Source of the DNA: Chersky-840 sp035532735
GTDB lineage: Bacteria; Actinomycetota; Acidimicrobiia; Acidimicrobiales; UBA8190
Reading direction: 5' to 3'
DNA: 64,000 bases
NCBI GenBank assembly: GCA_035532735.1
Contig: DATKQM010000055.1
Location: forward strand, 1 to 64,000
How positions within the stretch are numbered: the first letter of the stretch is position 1; every line of letters starts with the position of its first letter. The translations under genes and the position numbers were made by a program. Under the pieces are notes generated by a model that ran no database searches, had not been told where the DNA came from, and was given only the letters and a program-made list of their open reading frames with translations. Positions 1-9,296 of this stretch are shown piece after piece.

Positions 1-1
1 G

Positions 2-151
2 TCCGACGAATGGGCCGTCGCCCGGCGTTACATGAGCATCGAGAGCCTCAAGTCGCCACGGCGCGACGAGCCCTGCGAGTTCGACCCCAGGCCGACCATC
101 GAGGATGCCGTCGGCGACGACGACGGGAGCGCGCCTTTGGCAATCGAGTAA
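2..151 (+). CDS. C-terminal end of an IS256 (Mutator)-type transposase, cut by the window edge
   Basis: An open frame runs in from the left edge and stops at TAA 149-151, giving the last 49 residues of a protein. It begins SDEWAVARRYMSIESLKS, which resembles the closing segment of IS256-family transposases (pattern xDEWxVxRRYMSxES). The acidic tail then ends APLAIE. The catalytic DDE part would lie outside the window, so it cannot be checked. An IS-terminus-like sequence follows about 85 bp downstream, as expected for a transposase gene near one IS end. The family call rests on this short C-terminal pattern only. Whether the element is intact cannot be told. Confidence 0.6.
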   Translation, partial: SDEWAVARRYMSIESLKSPRRDEPCEFDPRPTIEDAVGDDDGSAPLAIE

Positions 152-248
152 AATGGAATGGAAAAGAGAATGGGTTGTCGACGTCAGTCGATCAGCTCGG
201 GTTGATGCGAGGGCCGTTGCGACTCACGACCTCGTACACCACTCGTCG

Positions 249-270
249 GGACTTGACCCCGGTCAAGTCC
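249..270. repeat. Perfect 10-bp inverted repeat, 2-nt spacer
   Basis: GGACTTGACC at 249-258 and its exact reverse complement GGTCAAGTCC at 261-270 are separated by CC. The left arm coincides with the apparent end of the IS256-type element. The palindrome may therefore be the junction of an IS end with related target sequence, or an operator. It is too far (about 390 bp) from the permease start to be a simple core promoter element. Confidence 0.55.
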
Positions 271-558
271 GACTTGATCACCCGTCGTGCCGAGCCGCCT
301 GGCGCGCTAGGCCGTTCCGGTCGGCAGTGTGACGGGGAGGCCAGCGCATAACGAGTCGGGGGGTGCGAAAGAGAAGCAATTTCCTCTAGCGGATGCGTTC
401 AGGCCTCGAGTACCCGCCTGACTCTCGCGGACCCGTTCCTGCGGGACCTCCGCATGTGGGCACGTCAGGTCCACTCATACCCACAACGGTGCGCCTCGGC
501 AGCACCTTGAGAGCTTTCTCGCGAAAACAGAATCTGGCTGACCGTCGTCCGTGCCAGA

Positions 559-578
559 GCGGGACCTTTGCCCCTACT
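559..578. promoter_or_regulatory. DosR/DevR-box-like palindrome upstream of the arginine operon
   Basis: The sequence around 560-573 reads CGGGACCTTTGCCCC. It keeps most positions of the mycobacterial DosR consensus (S GGGACT WWW GTCCC S), differing at the inner T of each half. It lies about 85 bp before the permease start, a reasonable distance for an activator site. Arginine deiminase pathways are often induced by oxygen limitation, which fits, but one degenerate match in GC-rich DNA is weak evidence. Confidence 0.25.
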
Positions 579-656
579 GCCAGCCTGTTGGCTCGGCTCA
601 TGATGTCGGGAAATGGTGACCCGCCCACCTAGGGCTCGAAAAAGCAGGTAAGTCAA

Positions 657-2114
657 ATGGCCATCGCCGGGACTGCAGCACCAACAAGCGAGACCGCGAC
701 ACCGATGTCGCCGCGCAATGAGCAAAAGGCCCATACCTTGGGATTGACCTCGGCGACCGGGCTCGTGGTCGGCAGCATCGTGGGGACGGGCGTATTCACG
801 ATGCCAGCGGTGATCGCCGGTGCCGGCTCCATGGGCGTCATCGTTCTCGGCGTTATCGCCGTGGGCGCCATGTTGCTCGCGGTCCTGTTCGGTCAGCTGA
901 CGAAGCGTGTCCCCAACAGCGACGGCGGCTTGTACGCCTACTCGCGGCACGAGTTTGGCGACTTCGCCGGTTACCTCGTCGGCTGGTGCTACTGGGTCCA
1001 GTCGTGGGCCGGCAATGCGGCCATCGTCTCGTCGTGGGTGTTTTACGTCGATGCCCTGTTCGGATGGAACCACAACACCGGCATGGAGAACTGGTTAATC
1101 GCCATGATCGGGCTGTGGGTGCCGGCCGTCATCAACCTGGTGGGTGTTCGCCAGATGGCCTGGTTCCAGAACGTCACGGTTGTCCTGAAATTCCTTCCCC
1201 TCCTCTTCGTCGGCGTGATCGGCTGGTTCTTCGTCACCTCGGCCCACTTCGGCCCCTTCAACGCGACCGGAGGCAGCCTCTATTCCGGTATCGGGATCGC
1301 CGCCGGTGTGGCGCTCTTCTCCTTCATCGGGGTCGAGGCGGCAGCGATCACAGCCAAGCGGGTCAAGGACCCTCGCCGCAACGTGATGCGCGCCTCGGTG
1401 ATCGGCACAGCGCTCAGCGCCCTCCTCTACGTGCTGGTGACTGCGGTCGTCATGGGCCTGGTCTCCCACCACACACTGGTGAATACAGGCTCGCCGTTCG
1501 TCAATGCCTTTCAGTCGATCTTCCCCCATGAAGCCTGGGCTGGGAAGTTCATCGCCGCTATCGCGGTGATCTCGGGGATCGGGGCCCTCAACGGCTGGAC
1601 GCTTATCGTGACCGAGACGTCACGGGCCATCGCCCAGGACGACATGTTCCCGAGACCCTTCGCCTGGTCCGATCGCAAAGGCACTGCCTGGTTCGGCATC
1701 CTGGTGGGCACCGCCCTCCCGTCGTTGCTCATGCTGTGGAGCTACAACACCAAGGCGGGTCTGACGGTCTTCACCTACCTGGTCGACCTGACCGTCGTCA
1801 CCGTGGCCATCCCTTATTTCATGTCGGCCATCGCCCAACTCACCTTCTTGGTCTCACGCCGGCGGCGCGTGCAGGGCTGGGCCCTAGCTCGTGACCTGAT
1901 GGTGGCGGGCATCAGCGTTCTCTTCTCCATGTGGGTGACATTCGCCTCTGGATATCAGGTCGTCTACCAGGCCCTCGTCGTGATCCTGGCCGGCCTCATC
2001 CTCTACGCCTTCTTGAACGCCCGGCGTGAGCGCCTCGGTGAGACGAGCGAGCCGACGGACATGCCTCCCGAGGTGCCCGAGGTGGCAAAGGTCGATCTGA
2101 TCAAGGCGGGCTGA
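657..2114 (+). CDS. arcD: APC-family amino-acid permease, probable arginine/ornithine antiporter
   Basis: A 485-residue polytopic membrane protein with about a dozen hydrophobic segments and short polar ends. The N-terminal stretch [18 protein letters not shown] is the APC-superfamily helix-1 signature (broken GSIVGTG helix). The product lies 44 bp ahead of arcA in the same direction and shares the arginine deiminase neighbourhood, so exchange of external arginine for ornithine is the expected role. Substrate specificity is inferred from context, since related APC carriers move other cationic amino acids or polyamines. The start at 657 is the first ATG of the frame. A weak purine-rich site (CAGGTAAG) precedes it. 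The length is normal for the family. Confidence 0.82.
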   Translation: MAIAGTAAPTSETATPMSPRNEQKAHTLGLTSATGLVVGSIVGTGVFTMPAVIAGAGSMGVIVLGVIAVGAMLLAVLFGQLTKRVPNSDGGLYAYSRHEFGDFAGYLVGWCYWVQSWAGNAAIVSSWVFYVDALFGWNHNTGMENWLIAMIGLWVPAVINLVGVRQMAWFQNVTVVLKFLPLLFVGVIGWFFVTSAHFGPFNATGGSLYSGIGIAAGVALFSFIGVEAAAITAKRVKDPRRNVMRASVIGTALSALLYVLVTAVVMGLVSHHTLVNTGSPFVNAFQSIFPHEAWAGKFIAAIAVISGIGALNGWTLIVTETSRAIAQDDMFPRPFAWSDRKGTAWFGILVGTALPSLLMLWSYNTKAGLTVFTYLVDLTVVTVAIPYFMSAIAQLTFLVSRRRRVQGWALARDLMVAGISVLFSMWVTFASGYQVVYQALVVILAGLILYAFLNARRERLGETSEPTDMPPEVPEVAKVDLIKAG

Positions 2115-2158
2115 GCGTCGCCGAAGCGCCAATAAGCACCCACAAAGGAGACCACGAG

Positions 2159-3376
2159 ATGTCGTTCCACGTTGACTCAGAGATCGGCCAACTCCACCAG
2201 GCCATCATCCACCGGCCCGGGCTCGAGCTGTCCCGATTGACCCCCGACAACATCGGCGAGTTGCTCTTCGACGATGTCATGTGGGCGGCCAAGGCCAAGG
2301 AGCAGCATGATGCCTTCGCCGAGGCGCTGCGGGAAAAGGGTGTCGAGGTGCACTACTACGGCCAGCTCCTGGGCGAAACCCTCGAGGTGCGTGCCGGACG
2401 CGAGTTCGTTCTCGATCGGGTCTGCACTCCCGAGATCCTGGGGCCGTCCCTCGTCGATCCCGTCCGCCGCCTCTTCGAGGACCTCGACGGGAGGACATTG
2501 GCGGAATTCCTGATTGGCGGGGTGCTCAAGGCCGACTTGCATCCGCTCGGGGCCCACAGTCTCAAGTGGGACATGCTCAAGGCCGACGACTTCATCCTCA
2601 CCCCACTGCCCAACCACCTCTTCCAGCGCGACAACTCGTGTTGGATGTACGGCGGCGTGACCATCAATCCGATGGCCAAGCCGGCCCGGCAGCGCGAGAC
2701 GCTCCACACGCGGGCCATCTATCGCTTCCACTCCCTCTTCGCCTCTGCCGACTTCGTCACCTACTACGGCGACGAGGACCGCAATTACCAGCCGGCCACC
2801 ATCGAGGGCGGCGACGTCCATGTGATCGGCCATGGTGCCGTCCTCATCGGCATGGGGGAGCGCACCACGCCCATGGCCGTGGAGACGGTGGCCCATGCGC
2901 TCTTCCAAGCCGGACAAGCCACCAAGGTCGTCGCCATCGAGCTGCCCCACAGTCACGCCTTCATGCACCTCGACACGGTGATGTCGATGGTCGACACCGG
3001 TACCTTCGTGCTCTACCCCTACTTCGACCGACACCTCCGCAGCTGGAGCATCTCGGCGGGGGAGCAGGCAGACCAATTGACGATCTCAAAGAACCACAGC
3101 CTGTGGGAGACCTTGGCAGAGATCCTCGAGGTTTCCGAGATCACGGTCCTGACGACCGACGAGGACGTCCGGGCGGCCGAGCGCGAGCAGTGGGACGACG
3201 GGACGAATTACCTGGCGGTTGCGCCAGGGGTGGTGTTTGGCTACGACCGCAACGTGGCGACCAACACCATGCTGCGCAAGCATGGCATCGAGGTGGTGAC
3301 GATCGCCGGGAGTGAGCTCGGCCGAGGTCGAGGGGGCCCGCGTTGCATGGCCTGTCCCATCGAACGCAGCGCCTAG
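2159..3376 (+). CDS. arcA: Arginine deiminase
   Basis: Hydrolyses arginine to citrulline and ammonia, the first cytoplasmic step of the arginine deiminase pathway. The protein has 405 residues, the usual length. Guanidino-modifying-fold motifs are in order: [10 protein letters not shown] (substrate Asp), [12 protein letters not shown] (catalytic His and Asp) and the C-terminal GGPRCMACP holding the nucleophilic Cys. A strong ribosome site, AAAGGAG, ends about 9 nt before ATG 2159. It is followed after 13 nt by arcB and preceded by the permease, so transport and catabolism look co-transcribed. Ammonia release would buffer the cytoplasm against acid. All key residues are present. Confidence 0.96.
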   Translation: MSFHVDSEIGQLHQAIIHRPGLELSRLTPDNIGELLFDDVMWAAKAKEQHDAFAEALREKGVEVHYYGQLLGETLEVRAGREFVLDRVCTPEILGPSLVDPVRRLFEDLDGRTLAEFLIGGVLKADLHPLGAHSLKWDMLKADDFILTPLPNHLFQRDNSCWMYGGVTINPMAKPARQRETLHTRAIYRFHSLFASADFVTYYGDEDRNYQPATIEGGDVHVIGHGAVLIGMGERTTPMAVETVAHALFQAGQATKVVAIELPHSHAFMHLDTVMSMVDTGTFVLYPYFDRHLRSWSISAGEQADQLTISKNHSLWETLAEILEVSEITVLTTDEDVRAAEREQWDDGTNYLAVAPGVVFGYDRNVATNTMLRKHGIEVVTIAGSELGRGRGGPRCMACPIERSA

Positions 3377-3389
3377 GTCAGGAGATCGA

Positions 3390-4391
3390 ATGAAGGTGGA
3401 ACTTCGGGGCCGGAGTTTCCTCAAGGAAATGGACTTCACCAAAGAGGAGTTCACCGCCCTCATCGACTTGGCAGTCGACCTGCGCGAACAGAAGCGCGCC
3501 GGGACCGAGGCGCAGAGGCTGATCGGGCGCAACATCGCCCTGATCTTCGAGAAGAGCTCCACGCGTACCAGGTCGGCCTTCGAGGTCGGCGCCCACGACC
3601 AGGGAGCGCACGTCACCTATCTGGGGCCGGAGGATTCTCATATCGGTCGCAAGGAGTCGATGAAGGACACCGCCCGCGTGCTCGGACGGATGTTCGACGG
3701 CATCGAGTACCGAGGCGCAGCGCACGAGAACGTCGAAATCCTCGCTCGTTGTGCGGGTGTACCTGTCTGGAACGGGCTTACCGACGAGTGGCATCCGACG
3801 CAGATGCTGGCCGACGTGCTCACGATACGGGACCACTCGACCCGACCTCTCGACGAGCTCGCATACTGCTACCTCGGCGACGCCCGGAACAACACGGCGA
3901 ACTCACTGCTCGTGACCGGTGCATTGTTGGGGATGGACGTCCGGCTGGCCGCCCCCCACGAGTTGTGGCCTTCGGCGGAGGTGCGTCACATCGCCGAGCG
4001 GATGGCGGCAAGCTCTGGGGCACGCCTCATGGTCACCGACGACCCGCACAAGGCCGCCCTGGATGTCGATTTCCTCTACACCGACGTCTGGCTGTCCATG
4101 GGGGAACCGGAGGAGGAATGGGGAGAGCGGATAGACGAGCTCCTCCCGTACCAGGTCAATGCCGAACTCGTCGCGGCGACTGGAAACCCGAACGTGAAGT
4201 TCCTCCACTGCCTCCCCGCGCTCCACAATCGCCTGACCGAGGTCGGCGAGACCATCTTCGAGAAATGGAATCTCTCGGCGCTGGAAGTGACCGACGAGGT
4301 CTTCGAGTCTCCGGCCTCGATCGTCTTCGACCAGGCGGAGAACCGCCTGCACACCATCAAGGCGGTCATGGTGGCCACGGCAGGCGACTGA
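3390..4391 (+). CDS. arcB: Ornithine carbamoyltransferase (catabolic)
   Basis: Converts citrulline and phosphate to ornithine and carbamoyl phosphate in the deiminase pathway. The protein is 333 residues. It carries the carbamoyl-phosphate motif SSTRTR near residue 55 and the ornithine-side HCLPALH motif near residue 272. The frame is open further upstream (3312), but ATG 3390 is chosen because GGAG at 3381 sits just before it and it gives the normal N-terminus [16 protein letters not shown]. The stop is 1 nt before the arcC start. Placement between arcA and arcC argues for the catabolic enzyme rather than the biosynthetic ArgF. Confidence 0.95.
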   Translation: MKVELRGRSFLKEMDFTKEEFTALIDLAVDLREQKRAGTEAQRLIGRNIALIFEKSSTRTRSAFEVGAHDQGAHVTYLGPEDSHIGRKESMKDTARVLGRMFDGIEYRGAAHENVEILARCAGVPVWNGLTDEWHPTQMLADVLTIRDHSTRPLDELAYCYLGDARNNTANSLLVTGALLGMDVRLAAPHELWPSAEVRHIAERMAASSGARLMVTDDPHKAALDVDFLYTDVWLSMGEPEEEWGERIDELLPYQVNAELVAATGNPNVKFLHCLPALHNRLTEVGETIFEKWNLSALEVTDEVFESPASIVFDQAENRLHTIKAVMVATAGD

Positions 4392-4392
4392 G

Positions 4393-5346
4393 ATGCGCCT
4401 GGTGATCGCCGTGGGCGGCAACGCCTTGCTCGAGCGGGGCGAGATACCGCTGGCCGAGATCCAGGAGAAGCATGTCAACGTCGCCGTCGAGGCGCTCGCT
4501 CCGCTGGCTGATGCCCACGACCTGGTGATCACCCATGGGAACGGGCCGCAGGTGGGGCTCCTGGCCAACGAGAGCGCCCTCGACCCGGTCCTGCCGATTC
4601 CCTATCCCCTCGACGTCCTCGGGGCCCAGACCCAGGGAATGATCGGCTATTTCTTCCTGCAGGCGATCAAGAACGCTCTTCCCGATCGCGAGGTTGTCAG
4701 CCTGATCTGCCAGACCGAGGTGGCGGCCGACGATTCGGCCTTCACGCATCCGACCAAGTTCGTCGGCCCCGTCTACTCCCAGGAAGAGGCACACCGGCTG
4801 GCCTCGCTGCGGGGCTGGCAGGTCAGACCCGACGGGACCTCATGGCGGCGGGTTGTGGCCTCGCCCGAGCCCCTCAGGATGCTCGAACTCCCGGCCATCC
4901 GCCTCCTGCTGGCCGATGGCGCCGTCGTGATCTGTGCGGGCGGTGGCGGCATTCCGGTGATCCGAGAGGCGGGCCGTCATTTCCGCGGTGCCGAGGCGGT
5001 CATCGACAAGGACCTGGGAGCCTCGCTGCTGGCCCAGGATCTCCACGCCGATGCTCTGGTGATCCTCACTGACGTTGCCAACGTCGAAACAGGTTTCGGC
5101 ACCGACGCGGTGCAGCCCATCGGGCACACCACGACCGCTGCTCTGCGGGCCATGTCCTTCCCCGAGGGGTCGATGGGGCCGAAGATCGAGGCGGCGTGTC
5201 GCTTCGTGGAAGCCACGGGAAATCCGGCGATGATCGGTCGTCTCGACCAAGCGGCCGAGCTCGTACGAGGGACGTGTGGCACCGTGATCGAACTCATGGA
5301 CCCAGCGGACAACCCGGCGCCACACTCCGCCAGCCGCCGAAGTTGA
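4393..5346 (+). CDS. arcC: Carbamate kinase
   Basis: Transfers the phosphate of carbamoyl phosphate to ADP, making ATP, ammonia and CO2; this is the energy-yielding step of the pathway. The protein is 317 residues of the amino-acid-kinase fold and begins MRLVIAVGGNALLERG, the typical glycine-rich N-terminus. It also has ITHGNGPQVGLL near residue 50 and VICAGGGGIPV near residue 180. It starts 2 nt after the arcB stop, so translation is probably coupled. Its ATP could directly feed the H+-ATPase encoded 4 nt downstream. Confidence 0.96.
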   Translation: MRLVIAVGGNALLERGEIPLAEIQEKHVNVAVEALAPLADAHDLVITHGNGPQVGLLANESALDPVLPIPYPLDVLGAQTQGMIGYFFLQAIKNALPDREVVSLICQTEVAADDSAFTHPTKFVGPVYSQEEAHRLASLRGWQVRPDGTSWRRVVASPEPLRMLELPAIRLLLADGAVVICAGGGGIPVIREAGRHFRGAEAVIDKDLGASLLAQDLHADALVILTDVANVETGFGTDAVQPIGHTTTAALRAMSFPEGSMGPKIEAACRFVEATGNPAMIGRLDQAAELVRGTCGTVIELMDPADNPAPHSASRRS

Positions 5347-5350
5347 TCCA

Positions 5351-8041
5351 ATGAGTATCCGCCTCGATTCGCCTGACATCCCTGCGGCCGGCGCCAAGGG
5401 CGACCTGCAGTCCCTTCCGATGGCCGAGGTGCAAAAGCGGTTGAAGACGTCGGATGACGGCCTCTCGCAGGCCGAAGCTGAGATGCGGCTGGTCCACTAC
5501 GGGCCGAACGAGATCGAGGAGAAGAAGGCGAATCCACTCCTCAAGCTGCTCACCTACTTCTGGGGCCCCATTCCGTGGATGATCGAGGCGGCGGTGATCC
5601 TCTCGGCCCTCCTCAAGCACTGGCCCGACTTCTTCATCGTCCTCGTCCTGCTGCTGGCCAACGCCACGGTCGGGTTCTGGGAGGAGCACCAGGCGGGCAA
5701 GGCCATCGACGCCCTCAAGGCCCAGTTGGCCGTCCAGGCCCGGGTGAAGCGTGACGGGACGTGGGTGACCCCGCCGTCTCGTGAGCTGGTACCGGGCGAT
5801 GTCATCCGCCTCCGCCTGGGCGACATCGTGCCGGCCGATGCGCGCCTGCTGGCGGGCGACCCGGTCGAGGTGGACCAGTCTGCGCTGACCGGAGAGTCGT
5901 TGCCCGCCACGCGCTCATCTGGTGAGGCGGTGTTCTCGGGCTCGATCATCAGACAGGGCGAGATCGGCGCCCTGGTCTACGCCACCGGTGCGAACACGTA
6001 CTTCGGCAAGACGGCGGAGCTGGTGCAGGAGGCCCAAACGGTCAGCCACTTCCAGCGGGCCGTGCTGAAGATCGGTACCTTCCTGATCATCTTCGCCGTG
6101 ACCCTCGTGGCCGTGATCATCGTCGTCTCGATCATCCGCGGTAATCCGTTCCTCACGACGCTGCAGTTCGCCCTGGTCCTGACAGTGGCCGCCATTCCCG
6201 TGGCCATGCCTACGGTGTTGTCGGTGACGATGGCCGTGGGGGCGCGCCTGCTCGCCAAGAAGAAGGCCATCGTGAGTCGGTTGGTGGCCATCGAGGAGCT
6301 CGCCGGGGTGGATGTGTTGTGCACGGACAAGACCGGCACCCTGACCCAGAACAAACTGACCCTGGGTGACCCCTTTGCCGTGGACCAAGGCTCCGGCGAC
6401 CAAGTGATCCTCAACGCCGCCCTGGCGTCGCGCCCCGACGACGCCGACGCCATCGATCTGGCCGTACTGGGCGGCCTCAAGAGCGATGGGGCGCTCCAGG
6501 GATATCAGGTGGTCCACTTCGAGCCGTTCGACGCAGTACGCAAGTGCACCGAGGCGGCTGTGACGGCGGCGGACGGAACCTCGTTCAAAGTGACCAAGGG
6601 CGCCCCCCAGGTGATTCTGGAGCTGTCCGCCAACGCAACACAGGTAAAGCGGGACGTCGACCAGGCGGTCAACGAATTCGCCACCCGGGGTTTCCGTTCG
6701 TTGGGCGTAGCCCGGGCCGAGGGAGAAGGGCCATGGCAGTTTCTCGGCGTGTTGCCCCTGTTCGACCCACCGCGGGAAGATGCGAAGGCAACCATCGCCA
6801 CCGCGCGCCAGATGGGCGTGGACGTGAAGATGGTCACCGGCGATGCCCTGGCTATCGCTCAGGAGACGGCCAAGGCCCTGGGGATGGGCACCGACATTCT
6901 CGATGCTTCTGGCCTGGGCGATGCCAAGCGTGAGGAGACGGAGGCGATGGCAGAGTCCATCGAGAACGCCGACGGATTTGCCCAGGTCTTCCCCGAACAC
7001 AAATTCCACATCGTTGACGTGTTGCAGAAGCGGCATCACATCGTCGGCATGACCGGTGACGGGGTCAACGATGCTCCGGCGCTCAAGAAGGCTGACTGCG
7101 GCATCGCCGTCTCCGACGCCACCGATGCGGCGCGCGCCGCGGCCTCCATCGTGCTGACCACCCCCGGACTGTCGGTGATCATCGATGCCATCAAGGAGAG
7201 CCGGAAGATCTTCCAGCGGATGAACAGCTACGCCATCTATCGCATCGCAGAGACGCTCCGAGTGCTGGTCTTCGTCACTGCCGTGATCTTGATCTTCAAT
7301 TTCTTTCCCGTGACAGCGATACAGATCGTGATGCTGGCATTGCTCAACGACGGCGCAATCCTTTCCATCGCCTACGACAACGTTCGCTATAGGGCCCAGC
7401 CTGAGGCTTGGAACATGCGCCTCGTGCTTGGAATTGCCACGGTGCTCGGTGTTGTCGGCCCGATCGCGGCCTTTGGGCTCTTCTACCTAGGCGACAAAGT
7501 GTTTCACCTCGACCATGCACATCTTCAGACGCTGATGTACCTGACACTGTCCGTGGCTGGACATCTGACGATCTTTCTCGCCCGCACGCGTGGGCCGTTC
7601 TGGTCGATACGCCCCGCTCGGGTGCTCTTGCTGGCAGTACTTGGCACGCAAGCGCTGGCGACCGTCATCGCGGTCTACGGCATATTCATGACACCTCTCG
7701 GCTGGGGATACGCAGCCCTCGTGTGGGGCTACGCACTGGCATGGTTCCTGGTGACCGATCGCGTGAAACTGCTGGCGTATCGGATTCTCGATCCGTTGAG
7801 CACCGTTGCCACGGTGCATACCGGCGCGCCACGGGTTGCCCCTGATCAGCCCAACCAGAACGCCTCCACGGCCAAGGTGGCCCCGTTCCATACCGACACC
7901 GATCCCGAGGCACCCGTGTACCACGACAACCGCGACTGCCCTTATGGCCAAGAGATCAAGCGCAATGCGCACGACAAGGCGGGCACCGACGGCCGCCGCC
8001 GGTGTGACTGGTGTGCAAGGAAGAGGACTTCGACCGCATGA
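5351..8041 (+). CDS. P-type H+-ATPase (type IIIA, plasma-membrane type) with Cys-rich C-terminal tail
   Basis: Predicted to pump protons out across the cytoplasmic membrane using ATP. In 896 residues it shows the P-type order: N-terminal cation-ATPase domain, actuator motif ALTGESLPA near 178, the phosphorylated Asp in CTDKTGTLTQNKL near 323, and hinge motif TGDGVNDAPALKKAD near 565, followed by C-terminal membrane helices. Overall similarity is to fungal/plant Pma1-type pumps, which bacteria and archaea also carry. Unusually, the last 40 residues hold a compact Cys/His pattern (YHDNRDC ... RRRCDWC) that could bind a metal. The gene follows arcC by 4 nt and overlaps the PPK2 gene by ATGA. Cation specificity is inferred. 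Confidence 0.88.
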   Translation: MSIRLDSPDIPAAGAKGDLQSLPMAEVQKRLKTSDDGLSQAEAEMRLVHYGPNEIEEKKANPLLKLLTYFWGPIPWMIEAAVILSALLKHWPDFFIVLVLLLANATVGFWEEHQAGKAIDALKAQLAVQARVKRDGTWVTPPSRELVPGDVIRLRLGDIVPADARLLAGDPVEVDQSALTGESLPATRSSGEAVFSGSIIRQGEIGALVYATGANTYFGKTAELVQEAQTVSHFQRAVLKIGTFLIIFAVTLVAVIIVVSIIRGNPFLTTLQFALVLTVAAIPVAMPTVLSVTMAVGARLLAKKKAIVSRLVAIEELAGVDVLCTDKTGTLTQNKLTLGDPFAVDQGSGDQVILNAALASRPDDADAIDLAVLGGLKSDGALQGYQVVHFEPFDAVRKCTEAAVTAADGTSFKVTKGAPQVILELSANATQVKRDVDQAVNEFATRGFRSLGVARAEGEGPWQFLGVLPLFDPPREDAKATIATARQMGVDVKMVTGDALAIAQETAKALGMGTDILDASGLGDAKREETEAMAESIENADGFAQVFPEHKFHIVDVLQKRHHIVGMTGDGVNDAPALKKADCGIAVSDATDAARAAASIVLTTPGLSVIIDAIKESRKIFQRMNSYAIYRIAETLRVLVFVTAVILIFNFFPVTAIQIVMLALLNDGAILSIAYDNVRYRAQPEAWNMRLVLGIATVLGVVGPIAAFGLFYLGDKVFHLDHAHLQTLMYLTLSVAGHLTIFLARTRGPFWSIRPARVLLLAVLGTQALATVIAVYGIFMTPLGWGYAALVWGYALAWFLVTDRVKLLAYRILDPLSTVATVHTGAPRVAPDQPNQNASTAKVAPFHTDTDPEAPVYHDNRDCPYGQEIKRNAHDKAGTDGRRRCDWCARKRTSTA

Positions 8042-8940
8042 AGCTCGACCAGGCACTCCTCGACGAGCTGATGGTCCGACCAGGGGCGGCGGCCGGCCTC
8101 GACGGCCGGAGTACCGAGTCGACGACGATCGAATGGAAAGGCTCGGACAAGAGAAGGTACAAGAAGGTCGCCGAGGAGGATCTCGCGTCGTTCGTCGACG
8201 AGCTGAGTGAGGCTCAGCGATTGCTCTGGGCCAACAACACTCACGCGCTGTTGATTGTCCTCCAGGCCATGGACGCCGCTGGGAAGGACGGGACCATCCG
8301 CCACGTGATGTCGGGCGTCAACCCGCAGGGCTGCAAAGTAGAGGCGTTCAAGGAGCCGTCCCAAGAAGAGCTCTCCCACGACTTCTTGTGGCGCTCGAAC
8401 AAGGTGCTTCCCGAGCGGGGGATGATCGGGATCTTCAACCGCTCCTACTACGAAGAGGTCCTTGTCGTCCGCGTTCACCCCGACCTGCTGGCCCGGGGAT
8501 CGGCCGTCTCGGGTGGAGGACCGCCGCAGCACGTATGGAGTGAACGCTACGAGGACATCAACGCCTTCGAGCACCATCTCCACCGCGACGGGACCCGGAT
8601 AGTCAAGATCTTTCTGCACGTCTCCCGGGATGAGCAGAAGAGACGGTTCCTCGAGCGACTCGACGAACCCGGCAAGAACTGGAAATTCTCGGTCCACGAT
8701 CTGGCCGAACGCAAGCATTGGCGGGCCTATGCGACCGCATACGAGGAGGTTCTCAGCGCCACATCAAGCCCGTGGGCGCCGTGGTACGTCGTGCCGGCAG
8801 ATCATAAGGACGCCCTGCGAGCTCTCGTGGGCGGCATCGTGGTCAATGCCATCGACGAAATGGATCTGCAACCACCGAAGCTCGGTCCGGACGACCTAAG
8901 GGTATTGTCGCACGCCAAGGTCGAGCTGCTTGCCGAGTAG
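8038..8940 (+). CDS. PPK2-family polyphosphate:nucleotide phosphotransferase
   Basis: Uses inorganic polyphosphate to phosphorylate nucleoside mono- or diphosphates, probably regenerating ADP/ATP. The protein is 300 residues. It has Walker A AMDAAGKDGTIRHVMSG, Walker B FNRSYYEEVL and a lid region around RDEQKRRFLERL. The MSGVNPQGC segment after Walker A is typical of the PPK2 subgroup known as polyphosphate:nucleotide phosphotransferases. ATG 8038 is chosen because it overlaps the ATPase stop as ATGA, although the frame is open from 8011. The tight coupling to an ATP-driven pump suggests polyphosphate as back-up fuel. Donor and acceptor preference cannot be read from sequence. Confidence 0.9.
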   Translation: MKLDQALLDELMVRPGAAAGLDGRSTESTTIEWKGSDKRRYKKVAEEDLASFVDELSEAQRLLWANNTHALLIVLQAMDAAGKDGTIRHVMSGVNPQGCKVEAFKEPSQEELSHDFLWRSNKVLPERGMIGIFNRSYYEEVLVVRVHPDLLARGSAVSGGGPPQHVWSERYEDINAFEHHLHRDGTRIVKIFLHVSRDEQKRRFLERLDEPGKNWKFSVHDLAERKHWRAYATAYEEVLSATSSPWAPWYVVPADHKDALRALVGGIVVNAIDEMDLQPPKLGPDDLRVLSHAKVELLAE

Positions 8941-8944
8941 CGAG

Positions 8945-9088
8945 ATGTTCGATGAGCGTCACTTCCTGTCCGAAACGTAGGCGATTTCCGTTGCGGTCAT
9001 TGCGACGGTCTTCGCTATGGCAGCGCTCTCCGGATTCGTGATGGACCTCATCAATGTTCTCATTTTCCGACGCCTGCAGATCATGTGA
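8945..9088 (+). pseudogene. Small membrane-protein reading frame interrupted by an in-frame TAG
   Basis: From ATG 8945 the frame reads MFDERHFLSET, then TAG at 8978-8980. It continues in the same frame as a hydrophobic stretch (AISVAVIATVFAMAALSGF) with a basic end FRRLQIM and stops at TGA 9086-9088. Without the TAG this would be a normal 47-residue single-span membrane protein directly after the PPK2 gene. A start at ATG 9017 would yield only 23 residues. Most likely it is a nonsense-mutated remnant. The rest of the 8941-9296 gap shows nothing recognisable. Confidence 0.35.
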
Positions 9089-9296
9089 GCGTCACCCGGA
9101 CGGTGAGCCTGCCCGCCTCGGTCGCGAACTATCGGCCTCGATAATCGGAAGGTTTGCACAGACAACAGCGCCCGGGGTGCTTGCGATGTCCGTGCGTCGT
9201 GGAGCTGAGAATTCAGTGTGCCCCTGACCCTTGCCATTTCGACAGCGAGATTCACAGCCGCCCGGTCCGGGCCGCCCGTGGGTACGGATACGAACG

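Larger units (their letters stand above)
152..656. other. Non-coding stretch between IS remnant and arginine operon
   Basis: About 500 bp without a convincing gene. Short open frames here (for example 393-632 and 386-628) overlap on both strands and show no recognisable protein features. The left part, around 234-258 (GTACACCACTCGTCGGGACT followed by TGACC), looks like the outer terminus of the IS256-type element. The rest is probably the upstream control region of the permease/arc operon and contains the two palindromic sites listed separately. Confidence 0.5.

Noticed and set aside
10..628. Short frames at the left edge (10-351, 105-332, 386-628, 393-632)
   Set aside because: They overlap each other and the transposase end frame, and none shows protein-like features.
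8959..9255. A 98-codon minus-strand frame in the gap after PPK2
   Set aside because: Arg/Thr-rich, no recognisable feature, and no ribosome site seen; not supported.
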